Of a stretch of DNA of 64,000 bases, positions 1 to 12,811 are shown piece after piece (positions within the stretch are counted from its first letter, which is position 1; each line of letters opens with the position of its first letter). This DNA is from Parelaphostrongylus tenuis (lineage: Eukaryota > Nematoda > Chromadorea > Rhabditida > Metastrongylidae): positions 225,791-289,790 of the forward strand of contig JAHQIW010000257.1 of NCBI GenBank assembly GCA_019055375.1. The letters run 5' to 3'. The position numbers were made by a program, and so were the translations under genes. Under the pieces are notes generated by a model. The model did no database searches and was not told the DNA's origin. It saw only the letters and a list, made by a program, of their open reading frames with translations.

Positions 1-2869
1 AACCCATATATGCCCTCTAATGAATTAACCTTTCATATCATTACCATTGCGTTCTCATTCATACTTATGCAATTTGCAATAGACATATTAGACGAAGAGT
101 CTGTGGCTAAGCTATTCCCATTATCTCGAGGGTCACTTCTCACTAAACAGCTTACCTCCGCTTATTTTTTCCAGTCATGGTCCCATCGCTTGTATTGTTT
201 CACTGCCGTCGTATCCTGATTACTGCCATATCGAATATAAACGGTCAACGTATTTGCTTTCTAGAATTCTCCTTCATGGTGACAACAAAAGTCTCACGCA
301 GAATGTTCGAAGGAAATCGAGCGCCCTCTTTCAAGCTGTAAATCATTCGAATCTACGAGCGCTGCTACCTTTATATCACAAATAGACGACCAAAAAGAGA
401 GGAGTTGGTCCTGCGCGAATTCCTTGGCCACGGCGGCTTGGCAAGGCGGTAGGCGGCACTGGCTGCCATCAAGTACAGCACTTATTTTCGAGAAGCGCCG
501 ACTTGGCGAACGGTCGTTGGCCTCTTCTCTATTGAGGTGCCTCGATATCTTGTTGCTCCGATCATTGCTTGCCTCACGAACACTCGTGAGTCACCTCTTT
601 GTCGTGTTGTCAAGGTGTCATCGTTGTTCCCGATTTGCAGTATTGTCAAACGATCCTGGACGTGTTCTCATGACATTGTGAGCGGAGCTTGCACTACAGT
701 GGCGGAAAATCTCAAATTCATTAGCGTGCCCACTGCGGACAAGGGATCCAGCCCCCATATATAATCATCCCCCCATCTGTCGTTCAGCGGCATTCATGTG
801 GCAAACTGTCCCTCTAGCCCTAACATTGCGAGCATGATCGCCCGCTGGATCCCATCGTCATTGCTATTCTTCCAAAACGAGCAAAGCAGGATTCCTCAGC
901 TTCGTTGCCTGGTCAGGATGTGGAACCAATGCCAACTGTATCAGCCTATCGTAATCACTCACAACATTGTCGTCACTTATCGATATACTGCCGTAATGAA
1001 TTTGTTACTATCGTGTTACCATTATTGTGACAGATATTGGTTGATTGTGTCACCGTAATAAAACCTCGCCATCATCTGTGCACACCTCAACTGACGTTTC
1101 GAAAAGGCCCATAGCGCGTCAGGCAGCGACACCTTGAGCACTAGAATGTACAAATGCATTCGCCCGAGAGCACCGATTCAATTGGTCTGCTCAGTGAACT
1201 ATTGAATTATCTTCAAAGGAAATGTAAACGAAAAGCGAGTAGCTTCATAAGGTAGATGATATGCGTCAATGTTAGAATAAATGTACCATAGTTCAAGAAT
1301 GCTGAAATATGAGCAAAATTGGAGTATAATGTATGTGTAATGGAGTGAAACCTCGACATACCTTTCTGAGGCAGAGCACGCTCGCACTACACCATCAGTG
1401 CTCTCGCTATACCTTACTCTCAGCTGTGTTCTGGCCGCAATTGGTGGCTATCAGCTATCCCATCAATTATTTTACCCAAGGAGCATAAATCGGCATTAAA
1501 TTCCAGTTAAGCTGAAGTCTTAGTGAAATGATGATGTTAACCGTATTTGTGCGGATGAGACAAAGGCAGATCGAAGGTCTAGATGGTGTAGTACGAGGGT
1601 ACGCTCCCCGTGAAAAGTATGGCAGCGGTTTGAGTTGATGACACATTTCAGGTCATAAGTTTTTCTGCTATTTAGCATTATTGTGATTATGTTTCATACT
1701 GCATCCTACAACTAGAAATGAATTACGCAGTAAATAAAGCTAACACTGTGTCTTTCTAAAATTTTTTCCTACCATATGGACGAGACAAATAAAAAGTTTT
1801 CTACCTGTTTAGCTACAAACTTATAGATAACGTCTTCTCATATATTTTGGCACTAGAGCAATAAACACTTAATTTATCAACCAGAGGCCCTTAGTTCAAT
1901 CCTTAATAGTTCATTAGGTAGACCATATCTCAACAACTTTGACTCTAAAATTGACTATCGTAAAGGCTTATAGAGAGCGCTGTCATTGGAGAAAAGAAAA
2001 CCACGTTTACCACTCTACGTTAGTAACTCGTCGCTTGATATTTCATAACAAGCTTATTTGGCAAAATGAAAAAATTTATCCTTAGAACGATAGGACAAAG
2101 TCTCAGTAACAGTATTAATAAGAAGAACCTAGAAGTTGTTTTGAAGGGCAGAAAGATTTTTAAATGAATAACGAAAGTTATGCGCCTCTGAATGACGCTG
2201 CTTCCAGCGATTCCACCTACCGCCTCGAAAGGACGCGCCATTCAAGAGACGCGCGATTTTCATTATTCATTGGGAGATCTTTTTTGCGCATTAGAAAAGC
2301 TTTCAGATTTTTATACCAATATTGTAAACAAGACTTCTGTCGTTCTATGGGTATAAGCCTTCTTTGTTTCACATTGTCTAATAAGTCCTAAGCTCAAGCG
2401 ACGAGCTAGTGGTTTACTTTTCGCTCTGACAGTGCTATTTTTAGGCCTTCACGAATGTCAATTCTACAATCAAAGTTGTTGAGCTTTGGTCAGAAGCTTC
2501 TGGTTAATGAATATAATTTTTATTGCTCTAGAGCCAAAACTTAAAAGAAGACCTGATATAATGTGAGCAAATGGATTCGAACAATTTGTTCTAAGACCAT
2601 CCTCAATCATTTTCCCACATTCCAATAAAAAGTTTAAGAGAAAAAAACTATTAAAATCAATGATAATGAAGATTTAGTTCATTCGACATTTTATTAAGTT
2701 ATATAAGAGAACACCTGCAAAGATTCCATTTCTACTTGTCGCGCGACAGAACTGTCTAGTGCGCGCCACATATGCAAAAAACATGGAGAGTATCGAGATT
2801 TTTCTTATGAATCTGTTTCTTTTCACTGTACACTGTCATCATTGGTTCGTATCAACTAGTGATGAGTAA
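1..2869. other. No recognisable gene (5' flank)
   Basis: Only short open frames with no recognisable domain or exon pattern are visible. Positions about 370-760 are somewhat richer in G and C than the rest, but frames overlap on both strands without a clear product. Nothing in this stretch could be assigned to a gene or to a repeat that recurs elsewhere in the window. Confidence 0.5.
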
Positions 2870-3610
2870 ATGACACTTTACACAAAGTTTATTCGAAACA
2901 AAACAAGACGAAGACACAAGAATCCATGGCACGAAAGTGAGCAAATCGAATTAGATGGTACTCATATCAAGAAGACCACCTCATACGTGTACTTTGGGCG
3001 TTCAATGAACATGGCGAACAACATGGAGGAGAAACTAGGCCGAAGAAGGAGAGCAGCACGGACCGCATTCGTTCCTCTTAAAAAAGCTACCGACCAGGTA
3101 ACGGACTCCAAAGTTCAAGCTCACTTTTCCAGTTTGACAGTGCTCCCAGCGCTCTGTTATGCGGCACAGACGCAGGTTGCTACTTTGACCACGACAAGAC
3201 TACTACGAACAATCAATTCACAAAGCGATCAAACGATATTTTCTGAGATTTAGTCGGCACTCGCATCTAGCCGACCTGCGCAGCTATGATCTCCGAAATT
3301 TGTCCCATCTTCGTGATTCAGAAGAATTCACATCGATAGCGAAAGACAGATGGGCCGGTCACGTAGTAAGAAGATCAGACGACAGATGGACAAAATGAAC
3401 TATAGAGTCCACGTGGTTACACCCAACCCCGAAGAAGACCACCCACACGTTGCGCGGACGTGCTTGTACGAAGAATTATTCAGCTGAACATGGAGCTTAC
3501 AAATCACGGTATGAAACTCGCGCCAGCCGCCATGCTCGAATCAAACTACCACCATAGGCGACTACCGCGAGAAGAAGAAATAAACGGAAAATAGGCTGGG
3601 GTCCGCACAA
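2870..3610 (+). mobile_element. RTE-type non-LTR retrotransposon, 3' fragment
   Basis: The first 380 bases encode the C-terminal part of a reverse transcriptase polyprotein of the nematode RTE type: a TTSYVYFGRSMNM block, a run of basic residues (GRRRRAARTAF), then LPALCYAAQT. After a frame change the stretch continues with a DRWAGHVVRRSDDRW-like block near 3340-3395 and ends with the usual tail (GWGPHNS, about 3590-3615). There is no endonuclease and no catalytic FADD box, and there are stops and frame changes, so this is a dead 5'-truncated copy. Assignment rests on recognition of the conserved RTE C-terminal blocks. Confidence 0.8.
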
Positions 3611-3657
3611 TTCGTAAAGGCGAACCGTCCAATATCCGAGTAAGTTATTGAAAACTC

Positions 3658-3962
3658 GAGCACATGTGGTGCAGTAGTTAAAGTTGCTATGCGAACACTC
3701 ATGATCAATCAATCGATGGTCGATAGCCCGACACCGCGCTCAAGACCCATTAAGGTTTCCATCCCTCCTGGACCGGTGAATCGGTAGCGGACTTGTCATG
3801 GAGGATAGCAGCACTGACTTGACATATCGATAGGCCACTGCGAGTCAGTGTAAAGGCTAAATGTGCACTCAGTCATCTCAAACGAAGCTCAAAAATATCA
3901 ATGACAAACGCATGACGTATCCCTCAGAAGTTGATCATCGCCGAGAGCGTTGTCCTTTTTGC
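3658..3962 (+). mobile_element. tRNA-derived SINE, copy 1
   Basis: Begins with a tRNA-like head (acatgtggtgcagtagtta, an eroded A box) and continues with the body shared by the other SINE copies in this window: a ccatccctcc block, a gactcg/gactt...gcgagtcagtgtaaaggc block and a final atccctcag...gatca...gccgagagc block ending in a pyrimidine-rich tail. It is considerably diverged from the better copies at 22.4 and 25.1 kb. Confidence 0.7.
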
Positions 3963-4189
3963 CATTTATATTCAAACTAAAAAACCCTAACCTAGAAATA
4001 GATGTACCAATAAGTTTGAGCTGTACAACGATTGCTCTCGCCCACTCAGCATCCTTCATTTCAAAGTCGGAGCTGCGACAGAAAGCACGGAGAAATACAC
4101 AATTGAAGGACGCAGTAAAGTTACAGCTGACTTTGTTCAAAGTAAAGTTGACAAATGACATGTATCACTTGTAACTCAGATGACACTTT

Positions 4190-5170
4190 ACCTCTAGGAA
4201 CCAGAAATGGCAGCCCACTAGACGTCGCACAAGGTCATTCCGCTTAAAAAGAGTGGACGAAGAGACTCACAACTATCACCCGATAGGTCTATTCAGTGTG
4301 CTCCACAAGTTTTCCACGTCTGTGAATCAAAGCCTTTGGACAAAGCACAACTGCAGTTGAGCAAGCAGGATTTGCACAAGAGAGTTGCAGCTTGAACTCG
4401 CATCAAACCGTCTGCAAGACCATAAGTTTATCCGGAATACCTTTTGTTCTGACTATTGTACACTATTAGAAAGTGTTTTATAAAGCCGTGACCGAAGTAA
4501 TGTTGTCAGTGCTTAACGACGATTGAGTAGGCTCGCTGTACATATGTAATCTGTCATACTGTTATCAGAAATGCACTAGGAAAGTGCGGCTTTTCTATTT
4601 CATCCTTAGTATACCTCCAGATCTAAAGATTCGATAAGGAGGCACTACATTCCTGAATATCAAATGCAGCATTGCAGTCAATATTAGAGTAAGTCATCAG
4701 GAAGAAAAGGGCAAGCGAGTAAATGGGAAGTTCATAACAAATTTCCGCTTTGTTAGCAACATCGTCATTCTTCGAGGATATCGAATAATCAAAGACAATT
4801 ATCGACGAGTTTAACAAAGCGGTTATTATTATCAAACGATGCATAAATCTGAGAAAGGAAGCTCATGAAAATTCATGAAGCGAAGGAAAACAGTCCAAAC
4901 TGGATGGCTCTCTGTTCCGATGGCAACCTCGTACGTGTATCTGAGCGCTCAGTACATGTGGAAAATAACATGCACGATTAATAAAGAAAGAAGTGCAGTA
5001 CGGGCTGTATCCAGGCCTTTCGAAGAAGCCATCGACAACTGACGGACTCAAAAAAATCCACGCTTACCTTTTGGACTCTACCTTTCTAACGCGCTGCTAC
5101 GCACCAGAGAAATTATCTGATGCGTTGACAACGTCAAAAATACTATGCATCACTTACTGTGATTAAACTA
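4190..5170 (+). mobile_element. RTE-type retrotransposon fragment, heavily decayed
   Basis: Conceptual translation shows reverse transcriptase blocks in order but in changing frames: YHPIGLFSVLHKF (family: NYRPISLLSVLYK) near 4275-4315, an EQAGF-like remnant near 4355, and, after a gap, SYVYLS(R)S followed by an LLDSTFLTRCYA block (family: LFDSTVLPALCYA) near 4925-5100. Stops are frequent. It may be the upstream part of the fragment at 2870-3610 or a separate copy; order along the DNA argues for a separate insertion. Confidence 0.6.
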
Positions 5171-6535
5171 TATTGTCCAAGATACAGCCAGCACACACAG
5201 CATCTGGCCAAAATGCGAAGCTTAAATGTTCACAATCTGTTTCATCTTTGAGATTCACGAAAGTAACGTATTATCAATTTTATTATGTGAGAAAAGCATT
5301 TGGGAATATATTCCGGAGTTCTGGCCTTTCGCGTGATTAGTCGGTAATCACTTGAAGTTATTTCGAAAAAAAAATCCAAAAAAAAACATGAGAGTCGCGA
5401 GACAAAGTATTGCATTATGTACGCTTCCACTGTTTGTAGTGATTTTTGAGTAAATGATAGAAATAGTAAAAATAGGTGGAAAAAAATAGTAAAACTAGGT
5501 AGCAACAACAGTAAAGGAAGTACAAGAAGTAAAAAAAAATAGAACTACTGAAAATAGGTGATAATTTTTGCAAATTACTAATAGAATGAATGTTATCAAA
5601 ACAATACATATGGTCGTAAGCAAAAAGATTTTTTTCAGGAGTGTTCAATTTCCATTTGAATTCTAACACTCCTACAGTGATAGTCTTGAAGATGTCTCGC
5701 ATCTTGATGCTTATCGCAGATGAAAGTTTGCTCGTAGATTTGTCAGATTAATCAGAATTACTAATTTTTATAGCAGTTTCTTCATCGACAGGAAAAATAT
5801 GATACAGAGGGAAGAAGTACAAACTAGAAGAATCAAGTGAATAGACTTGACAAGAAATTTTGATGACAAGAAAAATGAGAAATTAGAGATTGAAACGGAA
5901 CTCTAGGTTTCAGCAAATATTCAGGTAACAAAATATTTCAGTTGACAAGTGTAGTACTTGTGGGATTGATAGATAAGGTTGAATGGCATATTTGGAGAGA
6001 GAATCATGGCCGAAAAAGAGAAACTCAGACAGAGCTATAAACTGAAGAATAAGATAAAAAGAAAAGAAGGAAAGGAACAAATCTTTCTAACCCTTTTAGA
6101 ACGACGTGCACTTCTTCGGGCACACGTATGTCTAGTCTTTTCGGATGATGTGGATACTTATGTATGGAAATGCTACTGAGTGGCCTTTTTAGCCGGACAA
6201 ACCTTTTTCGCTCGACTTTTTGCGGTGATTCGATAGATTGAAGATCTGATTATAGTGGGCTTATCTATAGTAAAGTCCTTTCGATGCCTTTTACCTCTGG
6301 AGGTACTTTTGCGGCAACAGAGCATGACTTATGAAGAGGGCGAGCGGTTTGGAGAGTGTAGCCAACCAGGACCAACGACCTGATTTTGCACGCAGAGTTC
6401 AGCATCATTTTTCAAAGAAAATCACTTGGCTTCTGTTTCAACTCCGTATAATTATGTTTGAGTCTTGCATGGGATGAGAGGATAACGGAAATTCAAGGAA
6501 ACGTCGCAGTTTCGTTTATTCAGACTAAACTTCAT
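5171..6535. other. AT-rich non-coding stretch
   Basis: Positions about 5240-5620 are long A- and T-rich runs with low complexity. The open frames here are low-complexity or lysine/leucine rich and look like by-products of composition. No gene or known repeat was recognised, although this is where the C-terminal exons of the glycogen synthase fragment that starts at 7432 would be expected; they are absent. Confidence 0.5.
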
Positions 6536-7432
6536 TGAATGTTGACATTAATCCTCTGTACACTGCAAGCTGCTCCAGTTCCACAATGCAGTGGCGCCCT
6601 ACTAACACGCCGTCCGAACATGTCAGCAGAAAATGGCTGCCATCCCGAATGGGTCAAGACTGTCATCACCAACCTAGCCAATGTTTTGCAAATGAGTGCA
6701 AAACAACACTCTCACTTAGTAACGTACCTGCTTGCCATTCATGAAAATGTGCAACCAATAAAGGATCATAATCCGTAATCGATTCTCTGAAGTGCTTCAA
6801 AAATACGGCCACCATAAAACCAAAAATCACGGCATCATTTGATTCAATATCCTCATGTGGAATACCAATTCTACATCTATAAAAGAAAAACAAGTTATTT
6901 GTTACTATTTACTGAAGGAGAATCTACAAAAGTGGTTTACCGATCAAATAGCTCTTGTTTCCATTCGTTCATACGAAGAGAACCTGAACCGAGATCAAAC
7001 AAGATCACTTTAGGATATCCATCAATCAACCAACGTCCATACATACACTGTAAAGATGAGAATAAAGCCATATCGTGAATTCAAAAATCACCTGGCATCA
7101 GTGCAATAGTGAGCGCTTTTCCTTCAACAAAATACCTCAAAGCCGGACTCGTGCATTTTTTTGATTGCAGCTCGGATGGTCCTAAAAGATTGTTGAGGAT
7201 TCGGATAGCAGTCGAAAACTGTAGTTACGTCTTACCTGTTTTCGGGTTCTATTTTTTCCACTTCTAATCGCCATTTGTTATCCTTCATAGGACCAAACAT
7301 ACAATACTGATCACCTTAAAAACATCATGTGAAATCATAAGCTTAAGATGCCTCATAATGAAATTTGATCATACCTAACTCTTCTATACTAATTTGAGCT
7401 TTGCTTCTGAGCACCGTATAAATACCGCCGAT
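6536..7432 (-). pseudogene. Glycogen synthase (GT3) fragment, N-terminal domain, broken
   Basis: Six exons on the minus strand encode consecutive blocks of eukaryotic glycogen synthase, which elongates glycogen from UDP-glucose in the cytosol: 7432-7375 (GGIYTVLRSKA), 7314-7236 (GDQYCMFGP), 7181-7136, 7047-6941 (GRWLIDGYPKVILFDLGS), 6876-6728 ([19 protein letters not shown], then [10 protein letters not shown]) and about 6673-6536. Introns are 45-90 bases with GT...AG ends and phases that join correctly up to exon 5. The sixth exon opens with two in-frame stops (TGA TGA) and its homology to the following TTHATLLGR region appears only in shifted frames. The first coding exon and the whole C-terminal half (second Rossmann domain) are absent from the flanks. 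Because introns are kept, this is a DNA-level partial duplicate and not a retrocopy. Confidence 0.85.
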
Positions 7433-8464
7433 CTAAACTTTTTGAGATTATCGGGAACAATAACTAATTAGTAAATATTTAGTTTTCCCATTGACAAATA
7501 TCAATTGAAACTGCTTTCTATTAGCTCAAAAGTCCGACTCCCTCTAAACCTCAACATGAGTAGAAAAGGTGAATTTTCTTACGAACTGTCCTTCTCTTTA
7601 CTCAAAACTTGTACAAGGTTGGCACTTCTCTATTTGACGACTATCGTTTCGGCAACAGTGTCTTGGTCAGAGCCTTATTTTTACTTACATGAGAGACTAG
7701 TAAACAGTAGTGCGTGACATACTTTGAAAAAAAGTTTCTCCAAAGTGTTTTTCGGATTTCTTCACAGATTTTCAAAAGTGTGCCAAACAACACCGGTGAC
7801 CTCTTTCATATTTTCTGCTAGTTTACATTACATTGACAATCTTACTTTCCTATCTTTATTTCTTAAAAGTACGTAGCGTAGTGGTAGTGATGCAGACCAC
7901 CACGTGTACCGTGCTGATTCGACCCCGCCTGCGCCCACCAAGTCTCCCGTCCCTCTTTGGTCGAGAAGTTCACTATCTTCAGTCCCTTACGAACGCTCTA
8001 GCCCAGGCTATCTCAGGACTCCAGAAAGAATTGGCTCGACCACCATTATATAACATTCATGACGAAAGTAAAATCCCCTCAATCAGGAGTCGAACCCACA
8101 CACGAAACGTTGGATGAGCTGCGCTGAAGATGGTTGCGGGAGCGAATCGAATGCAAGAAATGTTGGGTCCGCATAGTTGATGTAAGAAAACGATTTGTAT
8201 AAAATCAATGGATGAAAGATTACTTTTCAAACTTTGTCCCTCTAATATTGCCTTACATCATTTTATTTCACTTCTTATAATAAACTACCGATATGAATTT
8301 TTCTCAAAACAGTCGCCCAACTTTTCCCTCAAAGGGCTATCGCTTCATTGTCTCTAAGCGATGTTCCTAATAGATCTCCCACTGAGTTTCCGAACTTGAC
8401 CCAAAATCTAAAAATTTATTTTTCCAAGTAATCAAAGTTATCAAATAACATTAATTGAACTATT
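7433..8464. other. Non-coding stretch with weak tRNA-like and RTE-tail remnants
   Basis: No gene seen. Positions about 7868-7930 (agcgtagtggtagtgatgc ... gattcgacccc) resemble an A box and B box of a tRNA-derived repeat, but no cloverleaf closes. Positions about 8163-8185 (gttgggtccgcatagttga) match the 3' tail seen on RTE fragments at 3.6 and 14.3 kb. Confidence 0.4.
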
Positions 8465-9240
8465 CTCTGTCTGCCTGGATGCAATTTGGATTTCCAATGT
8501 TCAGACGAGCGGAACCGGAAGATTTTGAAAGATGTAGGCAAGGAATGGCGTAAGCGAAAGTACATTCCGTACGATCTCACACAAGCTCAAAAGAACAAGT
8601 GAAAGTAAATTGCGCAAGCTCGTCTTTGTCGTCATCGCCGCTCTTCATTTCAGAACAAAATTGTCACTATTGATGGGAAGTGGATCTTCTTCAAGAGCCA
8701 CGTCGTCCAAATCAGTGGTTGTCACCAATTCAGCAAGGAACACCAACATCGAGACCGAATCGATTCTCACCTAAGCAATGTTGATCATTTCCTGAGACCG
8801 AAGTGGGCCGATTCATTGGGACCTGTTGCAAGCCGATCAGACCCTGCAACGCTGAGCGATATTGTCAGCAAGTGGACCGTTGTAACCAAGAAACCACGTC
8901 ACCGCCGTCGTCAAGTCATTTTGCTTCAAGACAATGCAAAGCCACACGTTGTCAGAAAAACAAGGACGAAGTTGACCGATTAGGGCTGGGAGCACTCGGA
9001 TCATCCCCGCTACTCGCCAGATCTGTCTCCCTCCAATTTCCATCTCTTCTATCATTAGATAACTGGTTGGACAAGAAGAAGCGTTTCGAGACATCAATCA
9101 TTTGCGTCGAGAATTGACTTGTTGGTTTGCATCGAAGAATAAAGAGTTATATGAGTTTTGATACCTTCGACTACCTGGAAAAACAAATTTTTGAATTTTT
9201 GGATCAAGTTCGGAAGCTTAGTTGGAAACCTAATTTATAA
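8465..9240 (+). mobile_element. Mariner (Tc1/mariner, DD34D) transposase remnant
   Basis: The conceptual protein contains TIDGKWIFF (first catalytic Asp), ILLQDNAKPH (second catalytic Asp), and HPRYSPDLSPSNFHLF, where the third Asp of the PSD block is Asn. There are stops (for example after KLTD) and frame changes, so the transposase is dead. The 3' terminal inverted repeat is visible at about 9217-9235 (cttagttggaaacctaatt); a matching 5' end was not found. The same 3' end recurs at 63.84-63.93 kb. Confidence 0.85.
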
Positions 9241-10047
9241 AATTACGGTTATGGAGTAGGACTTCATCTCTCATTAGTGTCGTCCAAGGTGGGTACGCCT
9301 TAAACATCTCCACATGAAAGTGTAATCATGGAGAAACCTATGTATGCCACTGAAAGTTCCACAGCAATTGGTGGTTCGTGTCTTGTCAAGAATGCTAGTA
9401 AAAAAATAGCCCTGAACAGATGTGCTCTCTCTCATCTTTCTTTTTTTGTTGTCATCTGAGAAAGAGGAGTCCAGTGATAGTTCTGACGTAACTAGGAAAC
9501 TTTGGCTGTCACGTGTTCCACTGACTCATAAAATAATCGAAACATAAGTGATGCAGGTGATTAGAAAAGGTCATCCTTACTAATGACCAAGGACAAGAAC
9601 ACTTTTGCAGGTAGATTTTCAATCGCTAGTTTGTTTCCAAAATTGATAAACACGATTAGCAAACTGATAAACATCAGCGACAACTCGGTCGGCATTCATC
9701 CAATACATTAGCCGCCACAATAGACTTTTGTACAAGCAGATTACGGTGAGATCTTCGAGTATATGGATTAGAAATATCCGAACTATGTAGATGAGAAAAT
9801 GATTTCCCACAGTGATTACTTCGTAACGATGGTATAATTCCATCCACTTTACAATACTTTGAAAACAAGACATTTTCCTCTTCTTCTAGATTTTTAAAGG
9901 TCATTCAATAGCATTGATCCGGAAAATTTGATACTGTACTTGGCTTCTGACACGATATTCATAGTTTGCGCTGTAGCAGCAAAAATGAAATTGAGTTGCA
10001 CATTTGGCGCCCTTTGCATTAGACTGAAGCTTCCGTTGATTTCGTTG
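9241..10047. other. No recognisable gene
   Basis: A frame at 9619-9873 on the minus strand reads 84 residues with a hydrophobic segment near its start, but no splice context, homologous family or repeat is recognisable. Nothing else stands out. Confidence 0.35.
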
Positions 10048-10305
10048 ATCAATGCTTGAGAGATGCGCCATGCATTTGCGTCACTAATTTATGACTTCGT
10101 TTGAGGTGATTTAATGTACACCTGGCCTTTACAATCGCTCGTGGTGGCATACTGACGTATCAAGCCTGGTGCTATTATCCTCTCAAACATATCTGCCAAC
10201 AATTAACCTATTCAGGAGATAAGAAAGGCTTGATGTGCCATGAGCGCGAGATGAAACTATCGACCACGTGTGCGACGCGGATCACCTCTAACCACCACGC
10301 CACAG
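10048..10305 (-). mobile_element. tRNA-derived SINE, copy 2 (reverse)
   Basis: Reverse copy of the window's SINE: gatgcgccatgca at about 10071, cctggcctttacaat at 10119, then the head in reverse (catgagcgcgagat ... ccaccacgcca) to about 10305. Diverged, with a degraded central block. Confidence 0.7.
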
Positions 10306-10595
10306 ATAAATAAAGAAGGCCTTTGCAGAAATAAGTACAGTATATAAATCACCAAGAGTTTGTCCAATAAACAAATTCTAAAACTTTGGAAAAAAAGCGG
10401 ATTTAGGTCTTGTCTTTGAAGGGTGGATGAAAAATGGATGGTAATAACGGAAAAGTACCTATCGAGTCCATTAGTGCTAAGTGACTACTGTCAAGGCATA
10501 CAAGTGCTTCGCTTTTTTTAATTTCATGGATTTATGAGATAGAAATATTCTATAAAAGATTTTTAGTAATAATTTTTTGCATCGCTTTTTTTTAC

Positions 10596-10833
10596 CCTAA
10601 AATTCCATAGATATGAGCGGTCTGTGCTGGAACATAGACGCGTGCATATCCTTCGTCTCGAAATTGCGAGGTACCGAACTTTTTCCTTACTTTCAAAGAT
10701 TTTCGTCTTTCTTTACACCTCAGTTAGATACTTTTTTTTCTTAGAGAAACATGAAACGCCGTAAGTTAGTCTTAGACTGCAGATTCCAAGCTTCTTGCAA
10801 AAATTAAATCGCTCTCATCTATGGAATTTTAGG
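10596..10833. mobile_element. MITE family M1, copy 1
   Basis: About 240 bases bounded by inverted ends: ccctaaaattccatagat at the left and the complement atctatggaattttaggg at the right. Both ends also carry gagcgg/cgctct just inside. The interior includes the block ttcgtctttctttacacct...agttagatac shared with copy 3 at 16.7 kb. No coding capacity. A flanking TA could be the target duplication. Confidence 0.75.
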
Positions 10834-11689
10834 GTGTTTCCATAGTCGGTGCCTTTTATAGTCATGATACTGCCATTATTACCTTATTTGCCACTTCCCA
10901 TGCACATTCAAATACAAATCGTCCTTCTTCACGTGCCGTTAGACCACCGTCCAATTGTAGAACTTCTTGGTCATTCAGTTTCTTCACCGGCCAGCGCCCT
11001 AACCACTTTCGAATACGAAAGGTTACGCGGCATCGTTGTGTGCGGTGCGGCCATTGTTGGCGCTGAATTCTATCTATCGCTTGTAAACAAAAAGAAAAAA
11101 AAATAGATCAAAAATCCCTCATGAGCTTTCCATCTAGATTTGCAATTTTACAAAAATTTAACGAATACAAAACGATTATCGATTGACTGACAACAAAGCA
11201 CGAAAATCCTCTGAATCATAGTAAATTTGAAAAAAAAAACCCGTATAAAATGATCACGCTAATCGATTGCATGGGCGAATTATCTTAGTCAGTGATTCTA
11301 AATATAAATACTATCGAAGAATAGAGAAAAAAAGAGCGTGACGAAAACGATAATGACATAAACAAACAAAAAAAGCGGCAACAATATTTTGGAAATGAGC
11401 GCAAAATCGGTACGTCAGACAACGAACGTTTGGGAGCTTTGGCACTTTGCTCAATGAGATTCTACCGAATCCATTTGTGGGTCAGGAGAAGAAAGTCCCG
11501 TACTAGTGTATAACATGACCCATTTGAGCCGATGTGTACCAATCAATCGATCGCGGAATGAAATGCTGTTGGGAAACGTCAAGTCGGATTCCGCACGTGC
11601 TCCATCAATTAGTTACACACACACACGCACAGACACGCCACAACGTCTATACATTAGCTAAATTCCCTTCTAAAATTAACATTTTTGAG

Positions 11690-12135
11690 CTATAGACGAG
11701 ATGATTTCAATCTCCAACGTAGATCACCAAGAGATTTTTCAGCTTTGGCATAAATTACAGCGAGATTTTACAATATCGAACGTAGATTACAAATAAATTC
11801 GTCTCGTCGGTTTCAAATATAAGCAACAATGTGATTTTTCGGTCTCGAGTATAGATCACAAATAGATTTTCAGCTTCAGATGCAGATCACAAGGATATTC
11901 TTGAGCTTCGAGGAGTAGCGATTTTTCAATTCTGGAAGTAATAGCAATAGAGACTCTTTGGTTTTCAACCGTAGATCACGAAAGCTTCTTCCTGTTCCGA
12001 GTATGGATCGCAAAGAGATTTTCGGCTTCGTATACACATTAGAAAGAGATGTGTCGGTTTCAAATGTAGACATGAAGATATTCTTCAGCTTAGAATGCAA
12101 ATCGCAAAGAGATTTTCCGATTTCGGACGTCGATC
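11690..12135. repeat. Degenerate minisatellite, about 30-40 bp unit
   Basis: A run of roughly a dozen diverged units, each with a core like gagattttcagcttcgga followed by tgtagatcacaaa. Good examples are at about 11745, 11780, 11835, 11865, 12000 and 12105. Open frames on both strands through this block (for example 11876-12100 minus) are products of the repeat and not genes. Confidence 0.7.
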
Positions 12136-12718
12136 ACATCAATAGGAAGAAAAGCGCCGCGCGCGCAGCAAACTATTGCTAACAATGAGACTTTGAGGGT
12201 CACATATCACCCATTTCTATCATCATTTTATATGAGGCGAAAAAATTTTCAAATCCTCTCCAGATAACGGACGTCAGATGGACTTCTGTGAAAAAGTAAA
12301 ATCTTAGAAAAAAAAAGAATAAGAAAATTACAAAGTATTACAAGAGATAAGTTAAGTTTTTAGGTTTTTCATAAGTTTTTTTTTTTCAAATTACAGTTTT
12401 CAGAATTACAAGAGAAAAAAGTTACAAAGTAGTTACACATAAATTCTTTTCCCTGTATGTCGATATTCAAATTAAGCCGTCTAGATGCAACCAATTTACG
12501 ATTTCTATTATCAGCAATAAATATGTCGATGCGATGTTTGAGCGTAAGATAGTATGGAAAGGAGAGAATACCACCCACGGACACGTTACAGCTGGGGGTG
12601 TTTGAAATCTCATTCTTTCTCTATTCTCTGTCTCACTCGGTCATTCTCTTTCACCACAGCTGTGTTTTGTTCGACTGTGTTGATCACCAATGTGATGTGT
12701 TCATCGTCGGGGCTTAGA

Positions 12719-12762
12719 ACATTTCATTCATTCATTCATTCATCCCATTCATTCATCGGCTC
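12719..12762. repeat. (CATT)n microsatellite
   Basis: Perfect and near-perfect cattcattcattcatt repeats with one interruption. Short and simple. Confidence 0.9.
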
Positions 12763-12811
12763 GTCGGCGAAATAGTAAAATTACGATAGTTTACGATAGC
12801 CAAGAATATCA

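Noticed and set aside
1088..1135. gacgtttcgaaaaggcccat ... gcgtcaggcag looks like a hammerhead core in reverse
   Set aside because: The core would read CUGACGC, helix II does not pair, and helix I does not pair.
8837..9097. Minus-strand 86-residue frame
   Set aside because: It is antisense to the mariner transposase, whose DD(N) motifs are on the plus strand.
10849..11106. 85-residue plus-strand frame with a hydrophobic start and a Lys tail
   Set aside because: The lysine tail is an A run, there is no homology, and there are no splice signals.
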